Assembly: GCF_021462825.1 (NCBI RefSeq)
Contig: NZ_JAKEEB010000001.1
Span: forward strand, 310,001 to 374,000
DNA: 64,000 nt
Direction of reading: 5' to 3'
Origin: Streptomyces glomeratus
Lineage (GTDB): Bacteria > Actinomycetota > Actinomycetes > Streptomycetales > Streptomycetaceae
Part shown: one piece after another, positions 1-8,290 of the stretch
Layout of the letters: the number at the start of each line of letters is the position of its first letter
Numbering within the stretch: position 1 is the stretch's first letter
Translations under genes and position numbers: made by a program
Notes under the pieces: model-generated
Told to the model about the DNA's origin: nothing
The model's input: only the letters and a program-made list of their open reading frames with translations
Databases searched by the model: none

Positions 1-35
1 TGAGTCCCGCGCATGGCGCCTGCGAGGATGGAAAC

Positions 36-908
36 GTGACAGTATCGCCCGGAACCCTGGTCCTCGCCGGCACCCCGATCGGGGACATCTCGGACGCGCC
101 GCCCCGGCTCGCCGAGGAGCTGGCCACCGCCGATGTGATCGCCGCCGAGGACACCCGACGGCTGCGCCGCCTCACCCAGGCGCTGGGAGTGCAGCCGGCC
201 GGGCGGGTGGTGTCCTATTTCGAGGGCAACGAGTCCGCCCGTACCCCGGAGCTGGTCGAAGCGCTGGTGGGCGGGGCTCGGGTGCTGCTCGTCACCGACG
301 CGGGGATGCCCTCGGTGTCCGACCCCGGGTATCGGCTGGTCGCCGCCGCCGTGGAGAAGGACGTCCGGGTCACCGCCGTGCCCGGCCCCTCCGCCGTGCT
401 CACCGCGCTCGCGCTGTCCGGGCTGCCCGTGGACCGTTTCTGCTTCGAGGGATTCCTGCCGCGCAAGGCGGGCGAGCGGCTGTCGCGGCTGCGTGACGTG
501 GCCGGCGAGCGCCGCACCCTCGTCTACTTCGAGGCGCCGCACCGGCTCGAGGCCACCCTCGCCGCGATGGCCGAGGCGTTCGGCGCCGAACGCCGGGCCG
601 CCGTCTGCCGTGAGCTCACCAAGACGTACGAGGAGGTCAGGCGCGGTCCGCTGGGTGAGCTGGCGGAGTGGGCCGCCGAGGGCGTCCGGGGCGAGATCAC
701 CGTCGTCGTGGAGGGGGCCGGCGAGCAGGCGGCCGGGGAGCTGGACGCCGCCGAGCTGGTGCGCCGGGTCCGGGTGCGCGAGGAGGCCGGGGAGCGCCGC
801 AAGGAGGCGATCGCGGCGGTGGCCGCGGCGGCGGGCCTGCCGAAGCGTGAGGTCTTCGACGCGGTGGTGGCCGCGAAGAACGCCGACGGGGCGCGGTCCG
901 CCCGGTGA
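36..908 (+). CDS. rsmI: 16S rRNA 2'-O-methyltransferase RsmI
   Basis: Predicted SAM-dependent enzyme that 2'-O-methylates the ribose of C1402 in 16S rRNA in the cytoplasm. The 290-residue product matches the usual family length and has the tetrapyrrole-methylase fold signatures: an N-terminal GTPIGD loop, AEDTRR near residue 40, a VTDAGMPSVSDPG segment and AVPGPSAVLTALALSG. The C-terminal third has the lysine- and arginine-rich helical tail of RsmI. The start is GTG at 36, with an AGGATGG-like ribosome site just upstream; only 35 bases precede it, so the upstream neighbour cannot be seen. It leads a run of translation and cell-envelope genes on the same strand. Confidence 0.95.
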   Translation: MTVSPGTLVLAGTPIGDISDAPPRLAEELATADVIAAEDTRRLRRLTQALGVQPAGRVVSYFEGNESARTPELVEALVGGARVLLVTDAGMPSVSDPGYRLVAAAVEKDVRVTAVPGPSAVLTALALSGLPVDRFCFEGFLPRKAGERLSRLRDVAGERRTLVYFEAPHRLEATLAAMAEAFGAERRAAVCRELTKTYEEVRRGPLGELAEWAAEGVRGEITVVVEGAGEQAAGELDAAELVRRVRVREEAGERRKEAIAAVAAAAGLPKREVFDAVVAAKNADGARSAR

Positions 909-1234
909 GCCGTCGGCGCCCGGGTGCGGCCGAAGGCGGCGGGCCCGGGTGCTCGTACCCCCTCTGAGCAGGGGGCATCTCCCATGAGCGCACGCCCCAT
1001 GGGCGGGCAAAGGGCTGTCGTGGAAGGCAAAGCCGTAACGCCGCCATCCGGGGCACTTGGGCAAGCAACGTCCAAATCGCCTCCAACACTCGACAGGCAC
1101 TGATGCCTTTGCGCTGGTGGAGGCGTCCACTGGGGGCAGGGACGTACCCGTCCCTCGCCCGGCGTGGGGACCCGCGGGATTCAGGGGAAGCCCGCCCCAC
1201 CGGGGCGCTTGTCCAGCGGACAAGAGGAGCTGGC
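909..1234 (+). promoter_or_regulatory. Intergenic region, possible structured leader
   Basis: No convincing gene lies here. The stretch is rich in potential RNA structure ahead of the gene at 1235. An outer stem pairs CGCCTCCA (1078-1085) with TGGAGGCG (1118-1125) and encloses AGGCA-CTGA-TGCCT (1095-1108). Downstream, AGGGACG and CGTCCCT can pair around 1139-1156. A GGCAAA and an AAGGCAAAGCC motif lie near 1006-1033. Whether this is a transcribed leader, a terminator of rsmI or chance GC-rich pairing cannot be decided from one sequence. Confidence 0.35.
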
Positions 1235-1684
1235 ATGAGTGAGATGGCAGGGCGGACCGGCCAGGACGAAGTGGCCGGTGGCCTCACCGGGCAGTACGAC
1301 CGAGGTGCGGCGACCGCCGTCGTCCACGAGTCCTATTCCTTCGCCTGCATGCGATGCGGGCACGGCTGGGAGCAGTCGTACGAGATAGAGCACCACCTCG
1401 ACGGCGACGGCAACGAGTTCGTCATATACGTGGCGGGCGGGCGCGTGGTGCCGTCGCCGCTGCGCCGTCCCGCCTGTGTGAACTGCGACAGCCCTGTGGT
1501 GCGCATCATGCGCCCGGGCCAGGTGTCCTCCGCGCAGAACTCGCTGCACCACCACCGCCCGGTGACGTCGGCCGCCGGGAAGGACCTCGACAAGCCCCGG
1601 ACGGAGCCGGCGAAGCCCAAGGAGCAGCACCACTGGCATCTGTCGGACCTGCTCCACCCGTTTCACCACCGCAACGCGGGATGA
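1235..1684 (+). CDS. Conserved zinc-ribbon protein, function unknown
   Basis: 149-residue soluble protein of unknown function. Its centre has two cysteine pairs, CMRCGHGW and, about 50 residues on, CVNC, the spacing of a zinc ribbon or rubredoxin-like knuckle. The C-terminal tail is rich in histidine, lysine and proline. The ATG at 1235 is chosen because GAGGAG sits 7 bases upstream; an in-frame upstream start at 1103 has no such site. It lies between rsmI and tatD on the same strand and may bind nucleic acid or metal, but nothing here proves a role. Confidence 0.8.
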   Translation: MSEMAGRTGQDEVAGGLTGQYDRGAATAVVHESYSFACMRCGHGWEQSYEIEHHLDGDGNEFVIYVAGGRVVPSPLRRPACVNCDSPVVRIMRPGQVSSAQNSLHHHRPVTSAAGKDLDKPRTEPAKPKEQHHWHLSDLLHPFHHRNAG

Positions 1685-1795
1685 GCCGAACCGCACGGCG
1701 GGACGAGCCGAACCGCAGGGGCGGGACGAGCCGCACCGCACGGCGGGGCGAGCGGGACCGCACGGCGGGGCGAGCGGGACCGCACGGCGGGATCG
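1685..1795. repeat. Five tandem copies of a 22-bp repeat
   Basis: Beginning one base after the stop codon of the zinc-ribbon gene, five head-to-tail imperfect copies of a 22-bp unit run to about 1795. The unit core is ACCGCACGGCGGG followed by AC/GCGAGC. The second copy has one extra base. The array fills most of the gap before tatD. The shared CGCACGGCG core is partly self-complementary, so a transcript could form several small hairpins. Confidence 0.85.
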
Positions 1796-1848
1796 GACCG
1801 GCAGGCGGGCCTTTCCGGGGCGGCATGCCCCTTCCGTAGGATCGGGGC

Positions 1849-2730
1849 ATGCCTTCCCCAGCGTCCGACAAGCACGCGCCGCCGCCGCTTCCCGAGCCCC
1901 TCGGCGTCTCCGTCGCCGACTCGCACACCCACCTCGACATGCAGTCCGGCACCGTCGAGGAGAGCCTCGCCAAGGCGGCGGCGGTCGGCGTGACGACGGT
2001 CGTCCAGGTCGGCTGCGATGTGCAGGGCTCGCGCTGGGCAGCCGAGACGGCCGCGGCGTACGACGCGGTGCACGCGGCGGTGGCCCTGCATCCGAACGAG
2101 GCCCCGCGCATCGTGCACGGAGACCCCGACGGCTGGTCCCGGCAGGGCGCGCGCGAGCCGGGCGGGGACGCCGCCCTGGACGAGGCGCTCGCCGAGATCG
2201 ACCGCCTCGCCGCGCTGCCGCAGGTCAAGGGCGTCGGCGAGACCGGCCTCGACTACTTCCGCACCGGACCCGAGGGCAAGGCCGCCCAGGAGCGGTCCTT
2301 CCGCGCGCACATCGAGATCGCCAAGCGGCACGGCAAGGCGCTGGTCATCCACGACCGCGACGCCCACGCCGATGTGCTGCGCATCCTCAAGGAGGAGGGC
2401 GCGCCCGAGCGGACCGTCTTCCACTGCTACTCGGGCGACGCGGCGATGGCGGAGGTCTGCGCGCGTGCCGGGTACTTCATGTCGTTCGCCGGCAACGTGA
2501 CCTTCAAGAACGCCCAGCCGCTGCGCGACGCGCTCGCCGTGGCCCCCCTGGACCTCGTCCTGGTGGAGACGGACGCGCCCTTCCTGACGCCCGCGCCGTA
2601 CCGCGGACGGCCCAACGCGCCGTATCTCGTCCCGGTCACGGTCCGCGCGATGGCCGCGGTGCGCGGTATCGCGGACGACGAGCTGGCCTCTGCCCTCGCG
2701 GACAACACGGCACGCGCCTTCGGCTACTGA
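1849..2730 (+). CDS. tatD: TatD-family metal-dependent hydrolase
   Basis: 293-residue TIM-barrel amidohydrolase-type enzyme, predicted to be a cytoplasmic metal-dependent DNase. Metal-binding motifs appear in the expected order: DSHTHLD near residue 24, [21 protein letters not shown] and ETDAPFLTP. Length is slightly above the usual 260 because of an N-terminal extension rich in Pro and Ala and an acidic insertion before the GETGLD strand. It is followed by rpfB, rsmA and ispE, the standard actinobacterial order. The ATG at 1849 lies 10 bases after GTAGGATCG. Confidence 0.93.
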   Translation: MPSPASDKHAPPPLPEPLGVSVADSHTHLDMQSGTVEESLAKAAAVGVTTVVQVGCDVQGSRWAAETAAAYDAVHAAVALHPNEAPRIVHGDPDGWSRQGAREPGGDAALDEALAEIDRLAALPQVKGVGETGLDYFRTGPEGKAAQERSFRAHIEIAKRHGKALVIHDRDAHADVLRILKEEGAPERTVFHCYSGDAAMAEVCARAGYFMSFAGNVTFKNAQPLRDALAVAPLDLVLVETDAPFLTPAPYRGRPNAPYLVPVTVRAMAAVRGIADDELASALADNTARAFGY

Positions 2731-2880
2731 CTTCGCCGCCCCCGGCGACGGCCTGCCGGGGGTGTGTACGGCCGCCGACCGTGGGCGTGTCGCGACACCG
2801 TGTGACGGCGTTGCTTTGGAGAGTGACGACCAGCCGCTACGTTGGTCGCCCGTTTCGGACCTTCTCTGGAGCGTGTCGTC

Positions 2881-4215
2881 GTGAGCAACCGGCAGTACCC
2901 GCCGTACGGGACGTACGGCCCGAAACCGGAGTACGAGGACCACGAGCCGTACGGCCGGATGTACCAGGACACCTACCGGCCCGCGTACGAGGCGCGGGTC
3001 CAGGCAGCGCGCGCCCGACAGGCCACGGGACCGCTGCTGCACCGGCCGACGGAGGCCGCCCCGCGCACCGGCGGCCGAGCCCCGGCCCGGCACGCGGCGC
3101 GCCGCCGGAAAGGCCGCGCGCGCACCCACTCCGTGCGCCGTCTCCTCCCGCAGGCCCTGGTGGTCGCCTTCCTCGCCGGAGGCACCACCGCGTTCATCGC
3201 CAAGGACAAGGCCATCGAACTGACCGTGGAGGGCAGGCACCGCACTCTGCACACGTTCGCCGACGACGTGGGCGAACTGCTCGCCCGGGAGGGGGTGGGG
3301 GTGGGGGCGCACGATGTCGTCGTGCCCTCGCCCGGCACACCGCTCACCAGCGGCGAAGAGGTCGCGGTGCACTACGGCCGGCCGGTGCGCCTCACCCTCG
3401 ACGGGCACCGGCGGGTGGTGTGGACGACGGCGCGTACGGTGGACGGCGCGCTCGAGCAGCTCGGGGTGCGTGCCGAGGGCGCGTACCTATCGACCTCACG
3501 CTCCCTGCGGATCCATCGCGAAGGGCTCGCGCTGGACGTCCGCACCGAGCGCACCCTGACGGTCATGGCCGACGGGCGGCTGCGCACGCTCCGCACGAAC
3601 GCGGCGACCGTCCGGGAGGCCCTCGAACGGGCCGGGATCACCTTGCGCGGCGAGGACACGACCTCCGTGGCGCCCGGCAGCTTCCCGGTCGACGGGCAGA
3701 CGGTGACCGTGCTGCGGGTGCGGGGCTCCCGGGAGGTCCGCGAGGAGCCCATCCCGTTCCCCGTGCGCCGTACGCAGGACCCGACCCTGTTCCGGGGCAC
3801 CGTGCTCGTGGCCCGCGCCGGGCAGCCGGGCACCCGCCGGGTGACCTACGCCCTGCGCTCCGTCAACGGCGTCCGGCAGCGGCCGCGCCGGGTCCGCGTC
3901 GAGGTGGTGCAGCGGCCCACCACCCAGCTGGTCCGGGTGGGCACCAGGGCGCGCCCGGAGTCGGTGGCGGGCGCGGAGCACCTCGACTGGGAGGGGCTCG
4001 CGTACTGCGAGTCCAGGGGCCGGCCGCGTGCGGTGGACGCGTCCGGCACCTACGGGGGTCTCTACCAGTTCGACCGGCGCACCTGGCGCAGTACCGGCGG
4101 CTCCGGCCGGCCGCAGGACGCCCCGGCGGAGGAGCAGACCTACCGCGCGAAGAAGCTGTATGTGCGCCAGGGGACCAGTCCCTGGCCGCATTGCGGGTCA
4201 CGGCTGTACGGGTGA
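2881..4215 (+). CDS. rpfB: Resuscitation-promoting factor, RpfB-like
   Basis: 444-residue membrane-anchored cell-wall hydrolase thought to cleave peptidoglycan during outgrowth or resuscitation. The order is a Tyr/Pro-rich cytoplasmic N-terminus, a basic stretch and one transmembrane helix (about 88-107), three DUF348-type repeats (about 112-262), a G5 domain, and a C-terminal Rpf transglycosylase-like domain (about 366-444). The catalytic Glu is E377 in [16 protein letters not shown] and two cysteines of the fold are present. GTG at 2881 is preferred over an upstream TTG at 2842. It sits in the conserved tatD-rpfB-rsmA-ispE block. A cyclic-di-AMP riboswitch, common upstream of other rpf genes, was not recognised. 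Confidence 0.92.
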   Translation: MSNRQYPPYGTYGPKPEYEDHEPYGRMYQDTYRPAYEARVQAARARQATGPLLHRPTEAAPRTGGRAPARHAARRRKGRARTHSVRRLLPQALVVAFLAGGTTAFIAKDKAIELTVEGRHRTLHTFADDVGELLAREGVGVGAHDVVVPSPGTPLTSGEEVAVHYGRPVRLTLDGHRRVVWTTARTVDGALEQLGVRAEGAYLSTSRSLRIHREGLALDVRTERTLTVMADGRLRTLRTNAATVREALERAGITLRGEDTTSVAPGSFPVDGQTVTVLRVRGSREVREEPIPFPVRRTQDPTLFRGTVLVARAGQPGTRRVTYALRSVNGVRQRPRRVRVEVVQRPTTQLVRVGTRARPESVAGAEHLDWEGLAYCESRGRPRAVDASGTYGGLYQFDRRTWRSTGGSGRPQDAPAEEQTYRAKKLYVRQGTSPWPHCGSRLYG

Positions 4216-4274
4216 GCGGGGCGGGCGGGGCGGCGCGGGCACGGGCGCCCCGCGCCGCCCCGTACCCTTGGTCC

Positions 4275-5201
4275 GTGAACAGCTCCACCCCCGACGCCCT
4301 GCTGGGCCCCGCCGACGTCCGTGAGCTGGCGGCGGCCCTCGGCGTACGCCCCACCAAGCAGCGCGGCCAGAACTTCGTCATCGACGCCAACACCGTGCGG
4401 CGTATCGTGCGCACCGCCGATGTGCGGCCCGACGACGTGGTGGTGGAGGTGGGGCCCGGCCTCGGGTCCCTGACGCTGGCGCTGCTGGAGGTCGCCGAAC
4501 GGGTCACCGCCGTCGAGATCGACGACGTGCTGGCGGGGGCACTGCCCGCGACCATCGCGGCGCGGATGCCCGGGCGCGCCGAGCGGTTCGCGCTGGTGCA
4601 CTCCGACGCCCTGCACGTACGTGAGCTGCCGGGCCCCGCACCCACCGCGCTCGTCGCGAACCTGCCGTACAACGTCGCCGTCCCCGTGCTCCTGCACATG
4701 CTCGGCACGTTCCCGAGCATCCAGCGCACGCTGGTGATGGTGCAGTCCGAGGTCGCGGACCGGCTGGCCGCCACACCCGGCTCCAAGGTGTACGGGGTGC
4801 CGTCCGTGAAGGCCAACTGGTACGCCGACGTCAAGCGCGCCGGGGCCATCGGGCGCAATGTCTTCTGGCCCGCGCCCAACGTGGACAGTGGGCTCGTCTC
4901 GCTGGTCCGGCGGGCCGAGCCGGTCAAGACCACCGCGTCCAGGGCGGAGGTCTTCGCGCTGGTGGACGCGGCGTTCGCGCAGCGGCGCAAGACGCTGCGG
5001 GCGGCTCTCGCCGGATGGGCGGGTTCGGCCGCCGCGGCCGAGGCCGCGCTCGTCGCCGCCGGTATCTCGCCGCAGGCGCGCGGCGAGTCACTGACGATCG
5101 AGGACTTCGCGCGCATCGCCGAGGCCGCGGGACCGCGGGCGGCCCAGCACCGGACGGCCGCTGCGCGGCGGGCCGCATTCCGCACGGAGGAGTCCGAGTA
5201 A
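4275..5201 (+). CDS. rsmA: 16S rRNA dimethyladenosine transferase RsmA (KsgA)
   Basis: 308-residue SAM-dependent methyltransferase predicted to dimethylate the two adjacent adenines near the 3' end of 16S rRNA during 30S maturation. GQNFVID, motif [18 protein letters not shown], the acidic VEIDD of motif II and the catalytic NLPYN are all present. The C-terminal domain has the [13 protein letters not shown] helix typical of KsgA. GTG at 4275 gives the normal family length; the long in-frame extension upstream overlaps rpfB and is not real. Its stop touches the ispE start, so the two are surely co-transcribed. Confidence 0.96.
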   Translation: MNSSTPDALLGPADVRELAAALGVRPTKQRGQNFVIDANTVRRIVRTADVRPDDVVVEVGPGLGSLTLALLEVAERVTAVEIDDVLAGALPATIAARMPGRAERFALVHSDALHVRELPGPAPTALVANLPYNVAVPVLLHMLGTFPSIQRTLVMVQSEVADRLAATPGSKVYGVPSVKANWYADVKRAGAIGRNVFWPAPNVDSGLVSLVRRAEPVKTTASRAEVFALVDAAFAQRRKTLRAALAGWAGSAAAAEAALVAAGISPQARGESLTIEDFARIAEAAGPRAAQHRTAAARRAAFRTEESE

Positions 5202-6098
5202 GTGAGCGTGACGGTACGCGTACCGGCCAAGGTCAACGTCCAGCTCGCGGTGGGCGCCGCCCGCCCCGACGGCTTCCACGACCTGGCCAACGTCTTCCTG
5301 GCGGTCGGCCTGTACGACGAGATCACGGTGACCCCGTCCGCCGGTGGGCCGCGCATCACCTGCTCCGGCCCGGACGCCGGCCAAGTGCCCCTGGACCGTA
5401 CGAACCTGGCGGCCCGCGCGGCGCGCGCGCTCGCCGAGCGGTACGGCCGCACGGCGGATGTGCACCTCCACATCGCCAAGGACATCCCGGTCGCCGGCGG
5501 CATGGCGGGCGGCAGCGCGGACGGCGCCGGGGCGCTGGTGGCGTGCGACGCGCTGTGGGGAACGGGCGCCTCCCGGGAGGAACTCCTCGAGATCTGCGCC
5601 GAGTTGGGCAGCGATGTGCCGTTCAGTCTGGTGGGCGGGGCGGCGCTGGGCACCGGGCGGGGCGAGAAGCTCACGGCGCTGGAGGTCGGCGGGACGTTCC
5701 ACTGGGTGTTCGCGATGGCCGGGCGGGGACTGTCCACGCCGGCGGTCTTCCGGGAGTTCGACCGGCTGAACGAGGGCGTACGGATTCCCGAGCCCGTCGC
5801 CTCGCGGGATCTGCTCGACGCACTGGCGAAGGGGGACGCGGACGCGCTCGCGGCCGCGGTCTCCAACGACCTCCAGCCGGCCGCGCTGTCCCTGTTCCCC
5901 GAGCTGGCGGACACGCTGGCCGCGGGGCGCGCGGCGGGGGCGCTGGCGGGACTGGTGTCGGGGTCGGGACCGACGACGGCGTTCCTCGCGAAGGACGCCT
6001 CCGCCGCGGCACGGATCGCGCGGGCGCTCATGGCGTCGGGCACCTGCCGGTCGGCGCGGGTGGCGTCGTCGCCGGCGCCGGGGGCGACCGTCGTCTGA
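5202..6098 (+). CDS. ispE: 4-diphosphocytidyl-2-C-methyl-D-erythritol kinase
   Basis: 298-residue GHMP-family kinase of the non-mevalonate isoprenoid pathway, phosphorylating CDP-methylerythritol at the 2-hydroxyl with ATP. Motifs seen are the N-terminal PAKVNVQLAVG, the glycine-rich ATP loop PVAGGMAGGSADGAGAL and the C-terminal LVSGSGPTTAFL. The GTG start begins on the base after the rsmA stop codon, so translation is probably coupled and no separate ribosome site is needed. This closes the conserved tatD-rpfB-rsmA-ispE run. Confidence 0.96.
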   Translation: MSVTVRVPAKVNVQLAVGAARPDGFHDLANVFLAVGLYDEITVTPSAGGPRITCSGPDAGQVPLDRTNLAARAARALAERYGRTADVHLHIAKDIPVAGGMAGGSADGAGALVACDALWGTGASREELLEICAELGSDVPFSLVGGAALGTGRGEKLTALEVGGTFHWVFAMAGRGLSTPAVFREFDRLNEGVRIPEPVASRDLLDALAKGDADALAAAVSNDLQPAALSLFPELADTLAAGRAAGALAGLVSGSGPTTAFLAKDASAAARIARALMASGTCRSARVASSPAPGATVV

Positions 6099-6159
6099 GC
6101 CGGCTCGTCCGAGCCGGCCGTAGTGCGCGCTCGTACTCAGACGGCGGTTGAGTACGAGC
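6099..6159 (+). terminator. Inverted repeats after ispE
   Basis: Two inverted repeats follow the ispE stop: GCCGGCTCG/CGAGCCGGC (6099-6118) and an 11-bp perfect repeat GCTCGTACTCA/TGAGTACGAGC (6129-6139 and 6149-6159). There is no T-run, as is common in Streptomyces. They probably end the ispE transcript. The second lies 40 bases before the next start codon, so it could also be an operator. Confidence 0.5.
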
Positions 6160-6199
6160 ACGCTGCCGCGGCACCCGGGCGCCGCGCGACCGTACCGGC

Positions 6200-7528
6200 A
6201 TGAGACCCAGTGATCTCGCCGCCGCCACCCCGGAGTCCCGCGACCGGTTCGTCGATCTGCTGAGGGCCGGCTCGCTCGGCGTCGTCGTGCTCGGGCACTG
6301 GCTGATGGCGGCCGTGTCCATGGACCGCGACGGCCATGTGCAGGTGGGGAACCTGCTCGCCCTCCAGCCCGAACTCCAGCCGCTGACCTGGCTGTTCCAG
6401 GTCATGCCGGTGTTCTTCTACGTGGGCGGCTTCGCCCACGCCCTCTCCTGCCGTTCCGCCCGGCGCCGGACCCCCAAGGCGTACTCGGCCTTCCTGCGCG
6501 CCCGGCTGCGGCGGCTGCTGCGGCCGACGGTCGTGTTCATCGGGGTGTGGGGCGCCGCGGCCCTCGTCCTCCAACTGGCCGGAGCCGGTGGTGGATTGCT
6601 CGACACAGCGCTGCGGCTGGTGGCGCAGCCGCTGTGGTTCGTGGGGATCTATCTCGCGATGGTCGCCTTCACCCCGCCGCTGCTCCGGCTGCACGAACGC
6701 TGGGGGTGGGGCGCGTTCGGCGCGCTCGTCGCCGCCGCCGTGGCCGTCGACGTGCTCCGCTTCGGACTGGGCGTCCCCTACGTCGAGTTCCTGAACTTCG
6801 CCTTCGTCTGGCTCGCCATCCACCAGCTCGGATTCCTGCGCGCGGACGGCAGGATCCGCCGGCCGTACATCCTCGCCGGTGCCGGAGTCACGGGGGCCGT
6901 GCTGCTGGTCGTGTACGGGCCCTATCCGCTGTCCATGGTCGGGATGCCCGGCGAGAAGATCTCCAACATGGCGCCGCCGACCCTCGCGCTGCTGTGCCAC
7001 GGGCTGTGGCTGGTCGGGGCGGTGGAGCTGCTGCGCGTCCCCGTCACACGGTGGCTGCGGCGCCCGCGGGTGTGGCGCGCGGTCGTCACGGCGGGTGGCG
7101 TCTCCATGACCGCCTTCCTGTGGCATCTCACGGCGATGCTCGGCGTCTACGGGGCGCTGCCGGCGGCGGGCGTGCGGCTCCCGGAACCCGGCTCGGGTAC
7201 GTGGTGGCTGCAGGTACCATTGCGGATCACGGCCGCCGCGATGCTCACCGCGGTCCTGGTGGCCCTCTTCCGTACCTTCGAAAAACCCTCGGGCGTACGG
7301 GAGTCCAGTGCGCCGCGCGCCTGGGCGGGACCCGCTGCCGCGCTCGGCGTCACCCTGTCCTTGTTCGGGGTGCTGGGCCTGTCGATGGTCGGCTTCGGGG
7401 GACTCCTCGAAGGCCGTACGGCCCTGCTGATAGCCGTTCACGTGACCGCGCCCGCAGCCGTGACGATGACTCTCGCGGGGTGGCTGCTCGTGGAGCGGGC
7501 GGGGCGGGGGCGGGGTGGGGCCGCGTGA
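6200..7528 (+). CDS. Acyltransferase-3 family membrane protein
   Basis: 442-residue polytopic inner-membrane protein with about ten hydrophobic segments. The start of the family domain is recognisable: RDRFVDLLRAGSLGVVVLGHW, with the charged-residue-then-helix layout of acyltransferase family 3, and VFFYVGGFAHALS in the second helix. Such enzymes O-acetylate or acylate extracytoplasmic sugars or glycans; the substrate cannot be read here. It stands alone on the plus strand after ispE, convergent with the Uma2 gene 15 bases downstream. Confidence 0.85.
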   Translation: MRPSDLAAATPESRDRFVDLLRAGSLGVVVLGHWLMAAVSMDRDGHVQVGNLLALQPELQPLTWLFQVMPVFFYVGGFAHALSCRSARRRTPKAYSAFLRARLRRLLRPTVVFIGVWGAAALVLQLAGAGGGLLDTALRLVAQPLWFVGIYLAMVAFTPPLLRLHERWGWGAFGALVAAAVAVDVLRFGLGVPYVEFLNFAFVWLAIHQLGFLRADGRIRRPYILAGAGVTGAVLLVVYGPYPLSMVGMPGEKISNMAPPTLALLCHGLWLVGAVELLRVPVTRWLRRPRVWRAVVTAGGVSMTAFLWHLTAMLGVYGALPAAGVRLPEPGSGTWWLQVPLRITAAAMLTAVLVALFRTFEKPSGVRESSAPRAWAGPAAALGVTLSLFGVLGLSMVGFGGLLEGRTALLIAVHVTAPAAVTMTLAGWLLVERAGRGRGGAA

Positions 7529-7543
7529 GGGCGGCCCGGGGGC

Positions 7544-8134
7544 TCAGAGGGTGTCGATGGCGGTCAGGTCGATGTCGATGGTGTACGGCTTGTCGACCTT
7601 GATCCGGTCGCGGTGCATGCCCATGTGCACATACGCCTTGGTGAGGTGATCCAGCTCGTACACGTGGACGACGGGCCTGCCGCTCGTCCCGTTCTGCTCG
7701 ACCCGCCAGAAGTTCGGGATCCCCGCCGCGGCGTACTTCTGCGGTTTGGTCGTGCGGTCGCGGGATTCCGAGTCCGGGGACACCACCTCGATGGCCAGGA
7801 GCACGTCCTGTGCCTCATAGCTCGTCTGGTCCGGTCCCTTGACCGCGTCGGCCCGGATCACGCTCACGTCGGGTTCGGGGCCGTTGCGCACATCGAGGAC
7901 GACGGTCATCTCCCGGCTGACCCGAAGTTCGGCGGGCAGGCCGTCGCGCAGGCTGCTGACCAGAAGGTCGACCATGTTGCCGTGGAAGCGGCGCTGCGGA
8001 CTCACGAAGATCAGGCTCCCGTCGATCAACTCGGTGTGCGGCGGGAGATCGGGCAGTGTGAACAGGTCGTCCACGGTGTAACCGTCCATCGGCGGCATCG
8101 GCCAGCGAGACTGCTCGGTGGACTCGGCGGTCAT
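7544..8134 (-). CDS. Uma2-family (DUF820) putative nuclease
   Basis: 196-residue protein with the PD-(D/E)XK-like DUF820/Uma2 layout: HTELIDGSLIFVSP near the N-terminus, then RNGPEPDVSVI, VLLAIEVVSPDSESRDRTTKPQKYAAAGIPNFW and a closing beta-rich segment. The Glu of ELIDG, the Asp of EPDV, and the E..K pair (IEVVSP..KPQKYA) are the expected active-site residues. The ATG at 8134 is preferred because GGAGG lies 5 bases upstream. The family is expanded in Streptomyces and cyanobacteria; its biological role is not established. Confidence 0.85.
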   Translation of the reverse strand: MTAESTEQSRWPMPPMDGYTVDDLFTLPDLPPHTELIDGSLIFVSPQRRFHGNMVDLLVSSLRDGLPAELRVSREMTVVLDVRNGPEPDVSVIRADAVKGPDQTSYEAQDVLLAIEVVSPDSESRDRTTKPQKYAAAGIPNFWRVEQNGTSGRPVVHVYELDHLTKAYVHMGMHRDRIKVDKPYTIDIDLTAIDTL

Positions 8135-8290
8135 GGTTCCTCCCATGGACGGGATCCTGCTGCCTGTCGTCCACGGTAGCCGCCGTTCCCCGATCACGTC
8201 ACCACAAAGAGTGACGAGCCCTCGCGCGCCGTCACCCGCCCCGGAGGCCCTACGCTTGAAGGCTGACCGTCCCCCGTGCGCAGGAGTGAA

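Noticed and set aside
1057-1242. 61-codon frame ahead of the zinc-ribbon gene
   Set aside because: No ribosome site and no recognisable sequence; overlaps the true start.
215-1287. Several long minus-strand open frames opposite rsmI
   Set aside because: They mirror the GC-rich third positions of rsmI, have low-complexity Arg/Pro/Ala products and no ribosome sites.
2731-2880. Cyclic-di-AMP riboswitch before rpfB
   Set aside because: Such elements are common upstream of rpf genes, but the consensus was not recognised in this 150-base gap.
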